Shown: positions 14,059 through 20,490 of the stretch, piece by piece
How the letters are laid out: the number at the start of each line of letters is the position of its first letter
Position numbering within the stretch: the stretch's first letter is position 1
Source of the DNA: Deltaproteobacteria bacterium
Lineage (GTDB): Bacteria; Desulfobacterota_B; Binatia; Bin18
DNA length: 20,490 nucleotides
Assembly: GCA_012271025.1 (NCBI GenBank)
Contig: JAAXHF010000170.1
Location: 1-20,490 of the forward strand
Reading direction: 5' to 3'
Position numbers and translations under genes: made by a program
Notes under the pieces: generated by a model
What the model was told of the DNA's origin: nothing
What the model saw: the letters and a program-made list of their open reading frames with translations, nothing else
Databases searched by the model: none

Positions 14059-14676
14059 TCACAGCCCGGACGGCTTACCCCCTGCCCGCTCGGCACGACG
14101 ACGCGGCACGAAACGCGGCACCCGCCGACAGTATTCAGCATAGGCCGGCCCGAAACGCCGGTGCAACTCCCGCTCCTCAAACACGACGATCAGGTACAGC
14201 AGCGGCAGGCTGAGCGTCGTCCAGACGTAGACAACCGGATAATTGGCCACCAGGGCGAAGCCGAGCAGCGACAGGGATACCTCCATATAGCGCGGGTGTC
14301 GGATGCGGGCATAAATCCCCTCCTGTAACAGGCGGGCTGGATGGCGCTGAGGGCTGATTTCGGGCAGTCCGATCAGAATGCGCAGGGTCAGGTGTTTGCG
14401 GTGCTGGTGAGCGAGCGCGCCAGCCCCGCCCAGACACACCCCGGCCAGCCCCAGACACACGCCGTCCGTCCCGTACTCGGTGGCCAGCAGCGCGCTGCGG
14501 ACCGCAAACAGGCCCCCGCCCAGCAGGCTCAGCCCGGTCCCCACCAGACCGTAGGTCCAGCCCGGCCCGCGCTTGCGCCAAAACCCGGCAAAGGGGTGGA
14601 TACACAGCCAGAACAACAGCCCCGGCGGCAGGCCAACCAGCAGCCCGCAGGCAATCCAGTAGCGCAGCTCATCCAT
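14059..14676 (-). CDS. Isoprenylcysteine carboxylmethyltransferase-like membrane protein
   Basis: A 205-residue protein with about five membrane helices and the ICMT/PEMT-type C-terminal signature: GIYARIRHPRYMEVSL followed by a hydrophobic hairpin, then EERELHRRFGPAYAEYCRRVPRFVPR. In characterised relatives this region binds S-adenosylmethionine and methylates small lipids or prenylated cysteine. Bacterial members mostly have unknown substrates, and a role on quinones, lipids or thiols cannot be told apart here. GGGAG precedes the ATG at 14676. It is the first gene of a minus-strand unit with the FMN protein and perhaps the GST. Confidence 0.82.
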   Translation of the reverse strand: MDELRYWIACGLLVGLPPGLLFWLCIHPFAGFWRKRGPGWTYGLVGTGLSLLGGGLFAVRSALLATEYGTDGVCLGLAGVCLGGAGALAHQHRKHLTLRILIGLPEISPQRHPARLLQEGIYARIRHPRYMEVSLSLLGFALVANYPVVYVWTTLSLPLLYLIVVFEERELHRRFGPAYAEYCRRVPRFVPRRRAERAGGKPSGL

Positions 14677-14804
14677 GCTCGACTCCCGACTTTCGCACCC
14701 TACGCTCCCCGGCCAATATCAAACACCGGGGGCTGACACGATCCCCATTTGGCACACATGGTGCGTCAACAGGCGGCTCGGCGCTCCGCCGGTCCGTCAC
14801 CCCC

Positions 14805-14833
14805 TTGTTTCTGTGTGGCCGAGAGATTAAGAA
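14805..14833 (+). promoter_or_regulatory. Possible promoter for the ParA-like gene
   Basis: TTGTTT (14805-14810) and TAAGAA (14828-14833) are 17 bp apart in the 213-bp divergent gap. The expected start near 14840 leaves a 50-nt leader ending in GGAGGATACG before the ATG at 14890. The match is moderate. Confidence 0.35.
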
Positions 14834-14889
14834 AACCTTAGGAGACAGCGTGTATTGGGAACGACGCAAGGTCGGGATCGGAGGATACG

Positions 14890-15939
14890 ATGTTGATGAC
14901 AATTTCGCTGTGCAGTGGCAAAGGCGGTGTGGGCAAAACCTTGTTGGCGACCGGCCTGGCCCGGATTATTCAGCGCGAAGAAAACTGCAAGGTCTTGCTG
15001 GCCGATTTAGACCTGTCAGTCAGCGGGCTGACCCTCTTGGCGTTTCGCAATAAAATCGAGCTTGATCAAGTGCCCTTCTCACTCTTTGACTACCTGACCG
15101 GCGATGACAACACCCAGACCGCGCTGTTCGAGACCCTGCAAGCCGCGCTGATGCCCAAGAGCGAGAGCCAAGAGCACTCCACGGCCGCGCTGTACCAACG
15201 CCTGGATCATCTTTTCGTGCTGCCCGCTTCTGTGGAAAGCGAGCGCCCGGACTGGAAGCAGTCGGCGCGGATCGAGCTCGACCTGGCGCTCGAAAAGGTC
15301 GCCCATCTGCGGCGGTTTGCCGATAAATCGCTGGACGCCGACTATCTGATCTTTGATACTCAGGCCGGCCTGGGCAGCCTCAGTCTGGCCGCCGCAACGC
15401 TCAGCGATATGAATATCATCCTCATGGAAGAAGACGATATCAGCTGGTCCACCTCGCTGCGCATGTTTACCGAAGTGACCGAGTTGAACAAACGCCTCCA
15501 ACATCGCTCGCGCAGCTATTTCCTGGCCAACAAGGTTCATGCCGGGATGATGGACATGGCCGTCAAGCTGAAAGCCTTTTCCTTTCTGCCGCCGCTTCCG
15601 TTCGACAGCTGGGCGCAGCGTCTGATGGCGGATTCCAGCTCGGCCGTTCTTGAGAAAGACTTTGAAAACAGCGACTTCTTCCGTCACTTACACACCCGGG
15701 TGTGGCAGGAAATCGCCCAGATTTTCGGACTCAACCCCAGCCCGGTCAAAAACAGCTCGTTTGCCTGGTGGCGGCTGTACAAAGGCAGAGACGAATCAGC
15801 CCCCAAGACTGGCACAGCGACCGCGCCGCGTCGTCTCACGCCGCTCGTTCAACTCGACGGTCCAGCCCAGGACCGGCCCGACCCGGCCCGGCCCACGCCC
15901 CAGGTCCAGCCGGCCAAGACCGTCGCGCCGTCCCACTAG
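14890..15939 (+). CDS. ParA/MinD-family P-loop ATPase, solitary
   Basis: A 349-residue ATPase of the SIMIBI ParA/MinD class. The deviant Walker A CSGKGGVGKT has the signature lysine K11 and K16-T17. LLADLDLSVSGLTLL provides the switch I-like aspartates, and YLIFDTQAGLG is Walker B/switch II. ParA/MinD proteins dimerise with ATP and position cargo on nucleoid or membrane. Here there is no MinE, ParB or flagellar neighbour, and the protein ends in a proline-rich, probably disordered tail (about 300-349), without a recognisable MinD membrane-targeting helix. An insert near residues 95-135 separates the usual motifs. GGAGG six bases before the ATG at 14890 sets the start (a second ATG is at 14896). 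Cargo and pathway are unknown. Confidence 0.85.
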   Translation: MLMTISLCSGKGGVGKTLLATGLARIIQREENCKVLLADLDLSVSGLTLLAFRNKIELDQVPFSLFDYLTGDDNTQTALFETLQAALMPKSESQEHSTAALYQRLDHLFVLPASVESERPDWKQSARIELDLALEKVAHLRRFADKSLDADYLIFDTQAGLGSLSLAAATLSDMNIILMEEDDISWSTSLRMFTEVTELNKRLQHRSRSYFLANKVHAGMMDMAVKLKAFSFLPPLPFDSWAQRLMADSSSAVLEKDFENSDFFRHLHTRVWQEIAQIFGLNPSPVKNSSFAWWRLYKGRDESAPKTGTATAPRRLTPLVQLDGPAQDRPDPARPTPQVQPAKTVAPSH

Positions 15940-16015
15940 CCACAGGCACCCCCCGGCGAAACAGGACGAAGGCGGCCGGGCGCGGCTAGAGCACTTCACC
16001 ATTATGTATAGCCGT

Positions 16016-16052
16016 GTAGGTCAGGTTACGCTCCGCTCATCCGACCTGCTAC
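16016..16052. repeat. REP-like imperfect palindrome
   Basis: The segment starts GTAGGTCAGGTTACG, continues through CTCCG and ends CTCATCCGACCTGCTAC. The outer GTAG/CTAC and AGGTC/GACCT pairs match, with mismatches inside. It resembles the widespread REP palindromes of the GTAGGTCGGGTTA...TAACCCGACCTAC type, here degenerate. Only one copy is seen in the window. Confidence 0.5.
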
Positions 16053-16081
16053 TGCCTATCGGGAAACGCGCTGGAAGCTAT

Positions 16082-16153
16082 CTCATAAATGCCTGACAGG
16101 CGCTCCAAAGGCCGTCGATCCTGGGCCAAAGCGACGACCTTCCTGTTTATGAG
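16082..16153. repeat. Nested inverted repeats (stem within stem)
   Basis: Outer arms CTCATAAA (16082-16089) and TTTATGAG (16146-16153) are exact. Inside them GGCCGTCG (16110-16117) and CGACGACC (16132-16139) pair at seven of eight positions. The 72-bp unit could be a degenerate miniature transposon end pair or a structured RNA; no flanking target duplication is obvious. Confidence 0.45.
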
Positions 16154-16272
16154 GTGAGTTCTGACAACTCTTCCTCCTTCCGCCTCTCGTTAGCGGGGTG
16201 CGGATTCTAGCGCCTCTGCGGTGCAACTGCCAACGAGGAGAGAGCGGCGCCCCTCCGAGACAACCGCAACCC

Positions 16273-16300
16273 TTGACATCGACGCGAAGCCGAGTATAGA
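16273..16300 (+). promoter_or_regulatory. sigma70-like promoter of the Rieske oxygenase operon
   Basis: A consensus TTGACA (16273-16278) is followed after 16 bp by TATAGA (16295-16300). It is the closest match to the consensus in the window. A start near 16307 gives a leader of about 113 nt before the oxygenase ATG. Confidence 0.6.
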
Positions 16301-16313
16301 CGGCGGAGAGGGG

Positions 16314-16356
16314 AGAGCAGCATGACGCTGCGGCAACGGGCGGGCTGAGCTGCTCT
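16314..16356 (+). promoter_or_regulatory. Stem-loop in the oxygenase leader
   Basis: AGAGCAGC (16314-16321) and GCTGCTCT (16349-16356) are exact complements with a 27-nt loop that itself contains a CAGC/GCTG pairing. It lies in the predicted 5' leader, far enough from the ribosome site (AAAAGGGGGG before the ATG at 16420) not to block it directly. A regulatory role is conjecture. Confidence 0.35.
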
Positions 16357-16419
16357 GCGTCTGCTGGTCAAAGATGGGTAGGAGTCGTATCAAGCCGTGT
16401 GCAAAAGGGGGGCCATGCG

Positions 16420-17649
16420 ATGGGTATGCAAACAAACGGGACGAACGGGAAGAGCTGGGCGCAGACGTATCCCGAGTTGGGCACCGGGCCTGTGCCAATC
16501 GAGCCGTGTATTTCACCCGAGTATCATGCGCTGGAACGCGAGCGGATTTTTAAGCAGGTGTGGCTGAATGTCGGCCGGGTGGAGGAAATCCCCAAGGCCG
16601 GGGACTATCTGGTCAAAAATATTGCTGCGGGCGAAGCCTCGGTGCTGATCGTGCGAGGCCGAGACGGCACAATCCGCGCGTTTCACAATATGTGCTCGCA
16701 TCGGGGCAATAAGGTCGTGTGGGATGGCGACGGCACCTGTCGGGGCGTGTTTGCCTGTAAGTTCCATGGCTGGAGCTACAATACTGAGGGCCGGCTGATC
16801 TTCGTGCCAGATGAAGATCAGTTCTTTGATTTGGATAAAACCGCCCACGGCCTGACTCCGGTTGCCGCAGACACCTGGGAAGGGTTCATTTTCATTAACC
16901 TCGCCCCCCAGCCCAGGGAGACGCTGACAGAATACCTGGGCGAACTCGGGGAACAGCTGCACGGCTTTCCGTTTGACCGATACACCACACGCTATACCTA
17001 TCAGACCGAAGCCAAGGTGAGCTGGAAAGTGGCCGCAGACGCGTTCCAGGAAGGCTATCATGTGGCGTTCATCCACGCCCGCTCCCTGCCCAGCTATGGT
17101 CCCAAGGAAAATCCGCTGGTGCACCTGCCGTGGGTGCAGCTGTATCGTAATCACCGCAGGTTTTCCGTGGACGGCAATCCCACGCCGAAGCCGACCCCTA
17201 TCCAGACCTTGGTGCATAAACTGGGCCGTTCGTTTGATACCATGCTTTCGGCCTCGACTGACGACCTGCCCCCGTATCTGAACCCGGGTAAAGTTCCAAA
17301 TTGGAGTTTTGACATCAACGTCATTTTCCCCAATTTCTTTGTGGATGTGCTCGACGGCATGTATTTTACCTATAACTTCTGGCCCCTGGCTGTGGACCGC
17401 ACCTTGTGGGAGTTTCGCCAGTACTTCCCACCGGCTACCAGCGTGGAACAACGCTTCGCGCAGGAATACAGCAAGTGCCTGTTTCGGGATGCGTTGCTGG
17501 AAGACCTGAGCACCCTGGAAGAAACACAGCAAGCGCTGGCCACCCGCGCCAAAACACACTTTTTGTTGCAAGACAATGAAGTGTGTATCCGCCACGGGCA
17601 TAAGGTCGTCGAAGATCACGTCGGCTTTTACTCGGGGGGTGGAGCATGA
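16420..17649 (+). CDS. Rieske non-heme iron oxygenase, alpha subunit type
   Basis: A 409-residue aromatic-ring-hydroxylating-type oxygenase. The Rieske 2Fe-2S domain has C92-x-H94 (MCSHRGN) and C113-x2-H116 (CKFHGW). The catalytic domain has H214 and H219 in QEGYHVAFIH, with D362 (LEDLSTLEE) as the third iron ligand. The residue bridging the two centres is E211, where ring dioxygenases have Asp; Glu there is known from carnitine and choline-type monooxygenases (CntA). So mono-oxygenation or dealkylation of a quaternary amine or other substrate is as likely as ring dihydroxylation. It needs a reductase, not found here. ATG 16420 fits the purine-rich ribosome site; GTG 16399 and ATG 16426 are alternatives. 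It overlaps the next gene by 4 bp. Confidence 0.92.
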   Translation: MGMQTNGTNGKSWAQTYPELGTGPVPIEPCISPEYHALERERIFKQVWLNVGRVEEIPKAGDYLVKNIAAGEASVLIVRGRDGTIRAFHNMCSHRGNKVVWDGDGTCRGVFACKFHGWSYNTEGRLIFVPDEDQFFDLDKTAHGLTPVAADTWEGFIFINLAPQPRETLTEYLGELGEQLHGFPFDRYTTRYTYQTEAKVSWKVAADAFQEGYHVAFIHARSLPSYGPKENPLVHLPWVQLYRNHRRFSVDGNPTPKPTPIQTLVHKLGRSFDTMLSASTDDLPPYLNPGKVPNWSFDINVIFPNFFVDVLDGMYFTYNFWPLAVDRTLWEFRQYFPPATSVEQRFAQEYSKCLFRDALLEDLSTLEETQQALATRAKTHFLLQDNEVCIRHGHKVVEDHVGFYSGGGA

Positions 17650-17978
17650 GTGTGTTGCCCGAAGAGTTCGCAGACCTGGAGCCCTTAGCCGAGCGCTGGA
17701 CCCTGGCTACAGAGACCGAACGCAATCGCCGTCGCCTGGCCAGTCCCATGTCGGAGATACAGGCGTTGTACGACACCCTACTCCCGCGCATGGAAGCCGT
17801 GCTGAGCTACCTGGGCCAGTTTCCGCCGGACAAGCTGCCCGAAGATGCCGAGCGCTTGTTTCACCTGGCGTTATCGCTCGCCGAGGTGGCGACCGCCGTG
17901 GAGAATTATAAGCAGCCGAGTGTGGTGGATGGCTACGACAGCACGCGGCTGGAGTTTTGCCACGACCGAGCGGACTGA
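17646..17978 (+). CDS. Small protein coupled to the Rieske oxygenase, unknown
   Basis: I do not recognise this 110-residue protein. It starts with an ATGA overlap of the oxygenase stop, so the two are almost certainly made together. It is acidic, without membrane segment or Cys cluster, and is predicted mostly helical: PEEFADLEPLAERW, then MSEIQALYDTLLPRMEAVLSYL and PEDAERLFHLALSLAEVATAVENY. It lacks the features of a ring-dioxygenase beta subunit (usually about 160-180 residues, NTF2-like). A role as accessory or assembly partner of the oxygenase is a guess from coupling alone. Confidence 0.72.
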   Translation: MSVLPEEFADLEPLAERWTLATETERNRRRLASPMSEIQALYDTLLPRMEAVLSYLGQFPPDKLPEDAERLFHLALSLAEVATAVENYKQPSVVDGYDSTRLEFCHDRAD

Positions 17979-17983
17979 GCTGG

Positions 17984-18004
17984 GGCTGACACCAGGTGCC
18001 AGCC
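17984..18004 (+). terminator. Hairpin just after the small coupled gene
   Basis: GGCTGACACC (17984-17993) and GGTGCCAGCC (17995-18004) pair at nine of ten positions, starting six bases after the stop. There is no U-tract, so it may be a weak or Rho-assisted terminator, or may only stabilise the upstream mRNA. The remaining gap to 18213 has no gene. Confidence 0.45.
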
Positions 18005-18157
18005 GGGGAGTGCTGTCAGCGCATTGCGCGCCACCATCATAAAGGGCGACAGGAGCAGTTTCCCCCCGACGCCATGCCTTAAGAAGCAAGACACTTATTT
18101 TTTCTGACACTATCCGTGGCTGAGACCGCACCGGCCGTGGGCAGCAGGTCACCCTTG

Positions 18158-18172
18158 AACGTGCGCCACGTT
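18158..18172. promoter_or_regulatory. Short perfect inverted repeat before the amidase unit
   Basis: AACGTG (18158-18163), CGC, CACGTT (18167-18172), followed by TT. It abuts a weak TTGCTC box (18173-18178) that is 19 bp from TATAGA (18198-18203). It could be an operator over a second promoter for the small protein and amidase, or a chance palindrome. Confidence 0.28.
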
Positions 18173-18213
18173 TTGCTCTGGGCGCGTTGGATAGAGGTAT
18201 AGAGGGAGGCGAA

Positions 18214-18426
18214 ATGGACAAAATCCCGGTGAGAGACCGAGAACTCGTCGCCGCTCTTCTCCGAGACAAGCTCGCACGGCCGCTGAGCGCTGACGCGCTC
18301 CAAGAAATCGCTGGGCTGTATGCACAATTATCCGAGGGGCTGGCTGCGCTGGACGCGCTGGACCTGAGCCAGATTGATCCGGCGGTGCGCTTGGTCATGC
18401 CGGAGGCTGAAGGCGATGAGGACTGA
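18214..18426 (+). CDS. GatC-like small protein paired with the amidase
   Basis: A 70-residue protein starting MDKIPVRDREL, chosen from GAGGGAGGCGAA before the ATG at 18214. Size, position directly before an amidase-signature gene and layout resemble GatC, the small subunit that wraps around GatA: an N-terminal helix pair (ELVAALLRDKL, ALQEIAGLYAQLSEGLAAL), then LDLSQIDPAVRLVMPEAE. True GatC belongs to the tRNA amidotransferase with GatA and GatB. No gatB is seen here and the amidase is catabolic in context, so this is more likely a specialised GatC-like stabiliser. Its 3' end overlaps the amidase start by 11 bp. Confidence 0.6.
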   Translation: MDKIPVRDRELVAALLRDKLARPLSADALQEIAGLYAQLSEGLAALDALDLSQIDPAVRLVMPEAEGDED

Positions 18427-19843
18427 AGAGTTCGCCTTTACGAGTATGACCGAGCTGGCGCCTCTCATTCACAGGAAAGAGGTCTCACCTGTAGAGGTGA
18501 CACAAGTGTATCTCGACCGGATCGAACGCTTGAACGATCACTATCTCGCCTACCTGACTGTCCTCAGAGATGAAGCGCTGACTACGGCGCGCGCCGCTGA
18601 ACAAGAAATTGTCGGCGGGCAGTACCGTGGTCCGCTGCACGGTATTCCTATCGCCCTCAAGGATCTCTTCGCGGTGAAAGGCGTACGTTTGACGTGTGGC
18701 TCGAAGATTCTCGCTAATCATAGAGCGGAGAGCGATGCGACCGTCGTGACCCGACTCAATGAAGCCGGGACAATCCTGCTGGGCAAACTCAACATGCACG
18801 AGTTCGCCTGGGGCGGGACGTCGCGTAATCCGCACTATGGAACCCCAAGAAACCCGTGGGACCTGACTCGCCTTCCGGGTGGATCAAGCGGCGGCTGTGC
18901 TGTCGCCACGGCCGCAGGACTGGCGATGGGAACGCTGGGGACTGATACGGGCGGCTCTGTTCGGATTCCGGCTTCGCTCAGCGGTATTGTTGGCCTCAAG
19001 CCCACCTACGGCCGCGTCAGTCGCTTTGGCGTCTATCCCCTGAGCCATTCGTGCGATCATGTTGGGCCCATGGTCCGCACGGTTGCCGATGCCGCCGTGC
19101 TGTTGCAAGCCATAGCCGGTCCCGACCCCAAAGATCCAACGACAAGCCGTGCGACGGTGCCGGATTATACATCGGCCCTCAGAGAGGATATCCGGGGGCT
19201 GCGTCTCGGAGTGCCCCGAGAGTATTTTTTTGAAGATGTCGAATCCGCAGTGCGGGATGGAATCACTGCCGCCGTACAGCACCTGTCTTCCCTCGGCGCT
19301 GTGGTCGAAGAGGTGTCAATCCCGAGCCTGCCGCACGTCATCGCCAGCTCCACCGCCATTATTGGGGCGGAAGCCTACGAAGTGCATGCCCAGACCTTGA
19401 AAACCTACAGCCACCACTACGGCGCCGATGTTCGGTCGCGGCTCATGCTTGGCGCCTGTATCCAGGCCTCGCAGTATCTCAAGGCCCAACGCTTTCGGAC
19501 GCTGCTACGCCAGGAGATGCTCGACCTTCTTGGTCGGGTCGATGCGCTGATTACTCCAACGACCTTGATGGCGGCGAGCAGGATCGACGCCATCACAGTC
19601 GAGATTGGTGGCAAGGAATTTGGGGTTGCTGCCCATATCGCTCGGGCGACGCGGCCTTTTAATATGACAGGTCTGCCCGCCATCTCGGTGCCATGTGGCT
19701 TTACGCCCGCCGGGTTGCCCATCGGGTTGCAGATTATCGGCCGGCCGTTTGAGGAGACGCTGCTATTGCGTGTAGCGTATACGTATGAGCGCAGCACGCC
19801 GTGGCATGAACGACACCCGGCCAGCCAAGAGGGGTTCGGTTAG
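18416..19843 (+). CDS. Amidase-signature family hydrolase (GatA-like)
   Basis: A 475-residue amidase-signature enzyme that should hydrolyse C-N amide bonds by a Ser-cisSer-Lys triad. Visible motifs are the catalytic lysine in LHGIPIALKDLF, the GGSSGG loop (LPGGSSGGCAVA) and the acyl-enzyme serine in GTDTGGSVRIPASLSGIVGLKP. The C-terminal half keeps the family segment FNMTGLPAISVPCGF. The length fits. The ATG at 18416 is preferred because it overlaps the GatC-like gene and has AGGC/GGAGG upstream; the next ATG (18446) would drop MRTEEFAFTS, which is family-like. Base composition is visibly less GC-rich than most of the window. With the oxygenase and flavin enzyme it suggests degradation of an amide-bearing compound (inference). 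Confidence 0.9.
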   Translation: MRTEEFAFTSMTELAPLIHRKEVSPVEVTQVYLDRIERLNDHYLAYLTVLRDEALTTARAAEQEIVGGQYRGPLHGIPIALKDLFAVKGVRLTCGSKILANHRAESDATVVTRLNEAGTILLGKLNMHEFAWGGTSRNPHYGTPRNPWDLTRLPGGSSGGCAVATAAGLAMGTLGTDTGGSVRIPASLSGIVGLKPTYGRVSRFGVYPLSHSCDHVGPMVRTVADAAVLLQAIAGPDPKDPTTSRATVPDYTSALREDIRGLRLGVPREYFFEDVESAVRDGITAAVQHLSSLGAVVEEVSIPSLPHVIASSTAIIGAEAYEVHAQTLKTYSHHYGADVRSRLMLGACIQASQYLKAQRFRTLLRQEMLDLLGRVDALITPTTLMAASRIDAITVEIGGKEFGVAAHIARATRPFNMTGLPAISVPCGFTPAGLPIGLQIIGRPFEETLLLRVAYTYERSTPWHERHPASQEGFG

Positions 19844-19942
19844 GCGTCGGGTCAGGGGAAGAGTGGTGGGAGTACATCCAGACCTCCAGCTGGTCATGTC
19901 CCTGTCGCTCGCAGAGCCTGACCAAAAGAAAGGAGAGACACC

Positions 19943-20490
19943 ATGCGCTTTGGCTTTATGGATCATTTGCCGTGTGCGGAGTGGCAGTCGGAGGTCCAGC
20001 GCTACCACGACATCCTGGCCCAGATCGAGCTGGGGGATACGCTGGGCTTTGATACCGCGTGGCTGGCCGAAATCCACTTTTACCCGAATGTTTCCCGCCT
20101 CGCCTCTCCGCTGACCGTTCTGGCGGCGGCCGCCCAGCGCACCCAGCGTATTCGGCTGGGCACGGCCGTCACCCTCTTGCCCCTGCACAACCCACTGAAA
20201 GTCGCCGAGGAGGCCGCCACGGTGGATATTCTCACCGGCGGTCGCCTGGAGCTGGGAGTGGGCAGAGGCGCGGCGCCGAGTTTCTTCGCCGCGTATAATG
20301 TCCCCGTGGAAGAGAGCCGGGAACGGTTTGAGGAGGCGCTCGATGTCATCCGCCGGGCCTGGACGAACGAGCGGCTGTCGTACCAGGGAAAGTACTCGCG
20401 CGTACAAGACCTGCCGGTTGTCCCTCGGCCGATCCAGAAACCCCACCCCCCGATTCGCATCGCCGCCAACAGCCCCGAGACCTATACCAT
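19943..20490 (+). CDS. LLM-class flavin-dependent oxidoreductase, 3' end outside
   Basis: The first 182 residues of a luciferase-like monooxygenase, running off the window edge. It begins MRFGFMDHLPCAEW and contains GFDTAWLAEIHF, RIRLGTAVTLLPLHNP, GRLELGVGRGAAP and IRIAANSPET, at the same positions as in the paralogue at 2985-4040. AGGAGAG seven bases before the ATG sets the start. It follows the amidase by 99 bp on the same strand, in a gap with no clear promoter or terminator, so it is probably the next gene of the catabolic unit. The substrate is unknown. Confidence 0.87.
   Translation, partial: MRFGFMDHLPCAEWQSEVQRYHDILAQIELGDTLGFDTAWLAEIHFYPNVSRLASPLTVLAAAAQRTQRIRLGTAVTLLPLHNPLKVAEEAATVDILTGGRLELGVGRGAAPSFFAAYNVPVEESRERFEEALDVIRRAWTNERLSYQGKYSRVQDLPVVPRPIQKPHPPIRIAANSPETYT

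Larger units (their letters stand above)
15940..16272. other. Gene-free stretch with palindromic remnants
   Basis: No convincing coding frame is present on either strand. The stretch holds a REP-like imperfect palindrome (16016-16052) and a nested inverted repeat (16082-16153). It separates the ParA-like gene from the Rieske oxygenase promoter and may be a junction left by past mobile DNA, but no transposase fragment is recognisable. Confidence 0.6.

Noticed and set aside
12948..14213. A 421-codon open frame on the plus strand
   Set aside because: It is antisense to the FMN/3Fe-4S protein, whose cofactor motifs are unmistakable.
15940..16272. Remnant of an insertion sequence
   Set aside because: Only short inverted repeats are visible; no transposase frame, matched long termini or target duplication could be found.
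19850..19923. GGTCAGG and CCTGACC inverted repeat between amidase and LLM
   Set aside because: Seven-base arms separated by 60 bp are expected by chance in this composition, and no promoter lies near them.

Overview
This looks like an ordinary chromosomal stretch of a GC-rich Gram-negative bacterium rich in oxidoreductases. It carries core genes (apaH, hisH, hisA) mixed with redox and catabolic genes: two luciferase-like flavin monooxygenases, EthD, a Nu-class GST, an SCP2-type thiolase, two different di-iron proteins, a Rieske oxygenase and an amidase. The mix recalls uncultured proteobacteria-like lineages such as Tectomicrobia or Binatota, but that is an inference from gene content only. 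There is no rRNA, tRNA, CRISPR array or intact insertion sequence.

Layout. (1) 1-4779, plus strand: after a partial minus-strand Uma2-like start there is a promoter, an 18-codon ORF and apaH. Next come a CyaC-like adenylate cyclase (heme-type membrane anchor, 2Fe-2S domain, class III cyclase) translationally coupled to a flavin monooxygenase, and then a tandem-EthD protein. (2) 4827-9554, minus strand: a thiolase with its own promoter and a strong hairpin behind it. A tight cassette follows: heme-oxygenase-like di-iron protein, ferritin-like di-iron protein, HicB-like protein, two-helix DUF3311-like protein, sodium:solute symporter. (3) 9687-11576: an orphan HicB repressor with an operator-like inverted repeat over its own promoter, divergent from an apparently leaderless hisH-hisA pair. 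(4) 11637-14676, minus strand: GST, membrane-anchored FMN/3Fe-4S glutamate-synthase-like protein and an isoprenylcysteine-methyltransferase-like membrane protein. (5) 14890-15939: a solitary ParA/MinD-type ATPase. (6) 15940-16272: gene-free DNA with palindromic remnants. (7) 16273-20490, plus strand: a sigma70-like promoter, Rieske oxygenase, a small unknown coupled protein, a GatC-like small protein, an amidase and a second flavin monooxygenase cut by the window edge. GC content drops visibly in part of this module.

How genes may work together (inference). Region 7 reads as a catabolic operon (oxygenase, amide hydrolase, monooxygenase). The minus-strand cassette of region 2 pairs two unrelated di-iron folds with a transporter and is the best candidate for an undescribed pathway. 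A recurring oddity is arrays of 7-bp tandem repeats sitting exactly on gene ends and starts, where they supply stop or start codons and in hisA a C-terminal tail.
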